From Elusimicrobiota bacterium (GTDB taxonomy: Bacteria > Elusimicrobiota > Elusimicrobia > UBA1565 > UBA9628), in contig JAQUNT010000089.1 of assembly GCA_028717525.1 (NCBI GenBank), positions 1 through 7,964 on the forward strand: a DNA stretch of 7,964 nucleotides. The letters are read 5' to 3'. Positions within the stretch are counted from its first letter, which is position 1. Each line of letters opens with the position of its first letter. The translations under genes were made by a program, and so were the position numbers. The notes below the pieces were generated by a model. That model was not told where the DNA came from, ran no database searches, and saw nothing but the letters and a program-made list of their open reading frames with translations. Below are positions 6,482 through 7,964 of this stretch, in pieces.

Positions 6482-6927
6482 GCGCGAGGGTGGTCCTGAT
6501 CGTGGAGGACAACCCGGACGATGAGGCCCTGATCCTGCGCGCTTTCAGGAAGCACAAGCTGGCCAACGAGGTCGTGGTGGCCAGGGACGGGGAGGAGGCC
6601 CTGGAGTGGCTCTTCGCCGCGGGCCGGCACGCCGGCCGGGAGGCCGGCCGGGTGCCGGCGGTGGTGATGATGGACCTCAAGCTCCCCAAGCTCGACGGCC
6701 TGGAGGTCCTGCGCCGTATCCGCGGCGACGAGCGGACCTGGAGCCTGCCCGTGGTCATCCTGACCTCCTCCAAGGAGGAGCAGGACATCATCGCCAGCTA
6801 CCGGCTGGGGGCCAACAGCTACGTGCGCAAGCCGGTGGAGTTCGAGAGCTTCATGGAGGCGGTCGGCCGGCTCGGCCTGTACTGGCTGCTGTTCAACGAC
6901 TCGCGTCCCGCGGGGAGGATGGCCTGA
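6478..6927 (+). CDS. Single-domain response regulator, Rcp/CheY-like
   Basis: A 149-residue receiver with no output domain. Acidic pocket E10-D11 in LIVEDNPDDE, phosphoacceptor D66 in MMDLKLPKLDGLEVL, T96 in ILTSSKEE and K118 in YVRKPVEF are all present. The ILRAFRKHKLANEV and ARDGEEALEWLF segments are typical of Rcp1-type regulators that pair with phytochrome-like kinases. The loop before the phosphoacceptor strand (49-60) is Arg/Gly rich. It begins with GTG at 6478, overlapping the kinase stop in a GTGA; GGGAGG stands 4 bases before it. The overlap implies translational coupling and that H426 of the upstream kinase is the phosphate donor. With no DNA-binding domain it probably works by protein contact or as a shuttle, possibly to the downstream receiver-kinase. 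It ends in a short GRMA tail one base before the next gene. Confidence 0.92.
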   Translation: MSARVVLIVEDNPDDEALILRAFRKHKLANEVVVARDGEEALEWLFAAGRHAGREAGRVPAVVMMDLKLPKLDGLEVLRRIRGDERTWSLPVVILTSSKEEQDIIASYRLGANSYVRKPVEFESFMEAVGRLGLYWLLFNDSRPAGRMA

Positions 6928-6928
6928 C

Positions 6929-7964
6929 ATGGAGACCGAACTGCGCATCCTCATGCTGGAGGACGACTCATCGGACGCCGAGCTCGAGGCCCGGGCCCTG
7001 CGCCAGGCCGGGCTGAAGTTCTCCCTGCGGCGGGCGGAGGACCGCGAGGGCTTCGTCCAGGCCCTGGAGGAAGCCCTCCCGGACCTGCTCCTGGTGGACT
7101 ACAACCTGCCCACCATCAACGGCCTGGAGGCCCTGGACATCGCGCGCGAGCGCTGCCCGGACGTGCCGTTCATATTCGTCTCCGGGACCATGGGCGAGGA
7201 GCTGGCCATCGACACGCTCAAGCGGGGCGCGACGGATTACGTCCTGAAGTCGCGGCTCTCCCGGCTGGTGCCGGCGGTGCGGCGCGCCCTGGAGGAGGCC
7301 CGGCTCAAGGCGGAGCGGCACCGCTCCGAGGCGGCCCTGCAAGAGAGCGCGGAGAGGTACCGCTCCTTGGTGGAGACCACCGGGACCGGCTACGTCATCC
7401 TCGACCTGGAGGGCAAGGTCCTGGGCGCCAACCCGGACTACGTGCGCATGACCGGCCGCGTCTCGCTCGATGAGATCCGCGGCCGCAGCGTCCTGGAGTG
7501 GACCGCGGGCCACGCGCAGGCCAAGAACGCCGAGGCGGTGGCGCGGTGCGCCCAGTCGGGCCGCCTCCGGGACCTGGAGGTCGACTACGTGGACGCCCTC
7601 GGCCGCTTGACTCCCGTGGAGATCAACGCGACCGTGGTCGCATACGACGGGGTGCCGCGCATCCTGGGGCTCTGCCGCGACATCTCGCCGCGGCGCCGGG
7701 CCGAGGCGGAGCGCGCGCGCCTGCTGGAATCGGAGCGCAAGTCGCGGGCCGAGGCCGAGGCGGCCAGCCGGGCCAAGGACGAGTTCCTGGCCATGGTTTC
7801 GCACGAGCTGCGCACGCCGATCACGGCCATCATGGGCTGGAACTGGCTGCTGCGCGCGGGCGAGCTGGGCCCCGCCGAGAGCAAGTGGGCCTTGGAAGTC
7901 ATCGAGCGCAGCGTCCAGACCGAGAAGCAGATCATCGACGAGCTGCTCGATGTCTCGAGCCTCG
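6929..7964 (+). CDS. Receiver-PAS-histidine kinase, C-terminus outside window
   Basis: The first 345 residues of a multidomain signalling kinase. An N-terminal receiver (5-120) shows the acidic pocket E11-D12-D13, phosphoacceptor D57 in LLLVDYNLPTING, S85/T87 in FVSGTMGEE and K107 in YVLKSRL. A helical linker leads to a PAS domain (about 142-256, ending LCRDISPRRR). A long charged coiled coil (257-282) then leads to HisKA with H292 in AMVSHELRTPI. The ATP-binding domain should follow beyond the right edge. The N-terminal receiver suggests that phosphorylation by another kinase, such as the triple-PAS protein, controls this kinase's activity; alternatively it takes phosphate back from its own H292. 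GGAGGA lies 9 bases before the ATG. The gene begins one base after the stop of the free receiver, so the three genes form one operon. No membrane segments are visible, so it appears cytoplasmic. Confidence 0.92.
   Translation, partial: METELRILMLEDDSSDAELEARALRQAGLKFSLRRAEDREGFVQALEEALPDLLLVDYNLPTINGLEALDIARERCPDVPFIFVSGTMGEELAIDTLKRGATDYVLKSRLSRLVPAVRRALEEARLKAERHRSEAALQESAERYRSLVETTGTGYVILDLEGKVLGANPDYVRMTGRVSLDEIRGRSVLEWTAGHAQAKNAEAVARCAQSGRLRDLEVDYVDALGRLTPVEINATVVAYDGVPRILGLCRDISPRRRAEAERARLLESERKSRAEAEAASRAKDEFLAMVSHELRTPITAIMGWNWLLRAGELGPAESKWALEVIERSVQTEKQIIDELLDVSSL

Noticed and set aside
6618..6656. GC-rich inverted repeats (GCCGGC/GGCCGGCC text) as a hairpin or terminator
   Set aside because: They lie inside the response regulator coding region, encode an Arg/Gly/Ala loop and have no T-run.
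5563..6927. Long plus-strand open frame apparently fusing part of the histidine kinase to the response regulator
   Set aside because: Only its end, from 6478, is a real protein (the receiver). The upstream part is the wrong frame of the kinase HisKA/HATPase region, so there is no true fusion.

Overview
This is a GC-rich bacterial window (roughly two thirds G+C or more), densely packed with seven protein genes and no RNA gene, mobile element or CRISPR array that I can see. AT-rich sequence is almost confined to a few short TATAAT-like sites in front of genes. The mix of PAS histidine kinases, Rcp-type receivers and a small Asn-rich secreted repeat protein fits a GC-rich environmental bacterium. 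Elusimicrobiota or a deltaproteobacterial-type lineage are possible, but nothing here fixes the phylum.

Left arm, minus strand (2922 down to 1): gldA (glycerol dehydrogenase family), then 7 bases later a small secreted protein with four propeller-blade-like repeats, then, through an ATGA overlap, a periplasmic solute-binding protein of the peptide/nickel ABC-transporter family that runs off the left edge. The order and tight spacing suggest co-transcription. A perfect TATAAT formed by the end of gldA could also start a separate, leaderless transcript for the last two genes.

Centre (2923-2995): a 73-base divergent spacer with a symmetric AT-rich core that reads as a -10 box on both strands. 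It would serve gldA leftward and an FGGY carbohydrate kinase rightward. The two enzymes look like a polyol oxidation/phosphorylation pair. The kinase keeps the glycerol-kinase framework (NQR, W, GDQQ), but three positions that contact glycerol in E. coli GlpK are replaced by small residues, so its substrate is uncertain.

Right arm, plus strand (4541-7964): a signalling operon. A soluble triple-PAS histidine kinase overlaps a single-domain Rcp/CheY-like response regulator by 4 bases (GTGA). One base later comes a receiver-PAS-histidine kinase that runs off the right edge. Together they look like a phosphorelay, with one kinase passing phosphate to a free receiver and/or to the receiver of the next kinase. 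No DNA-binding output is visible in the window.

Nothing here is a clearly new system. The most interesting points are the recurring AGTATnAT promoter-like sites that use stop codons as part of the box, the symmetric divergent promoter, and the kinase with an altered substrate pocket.
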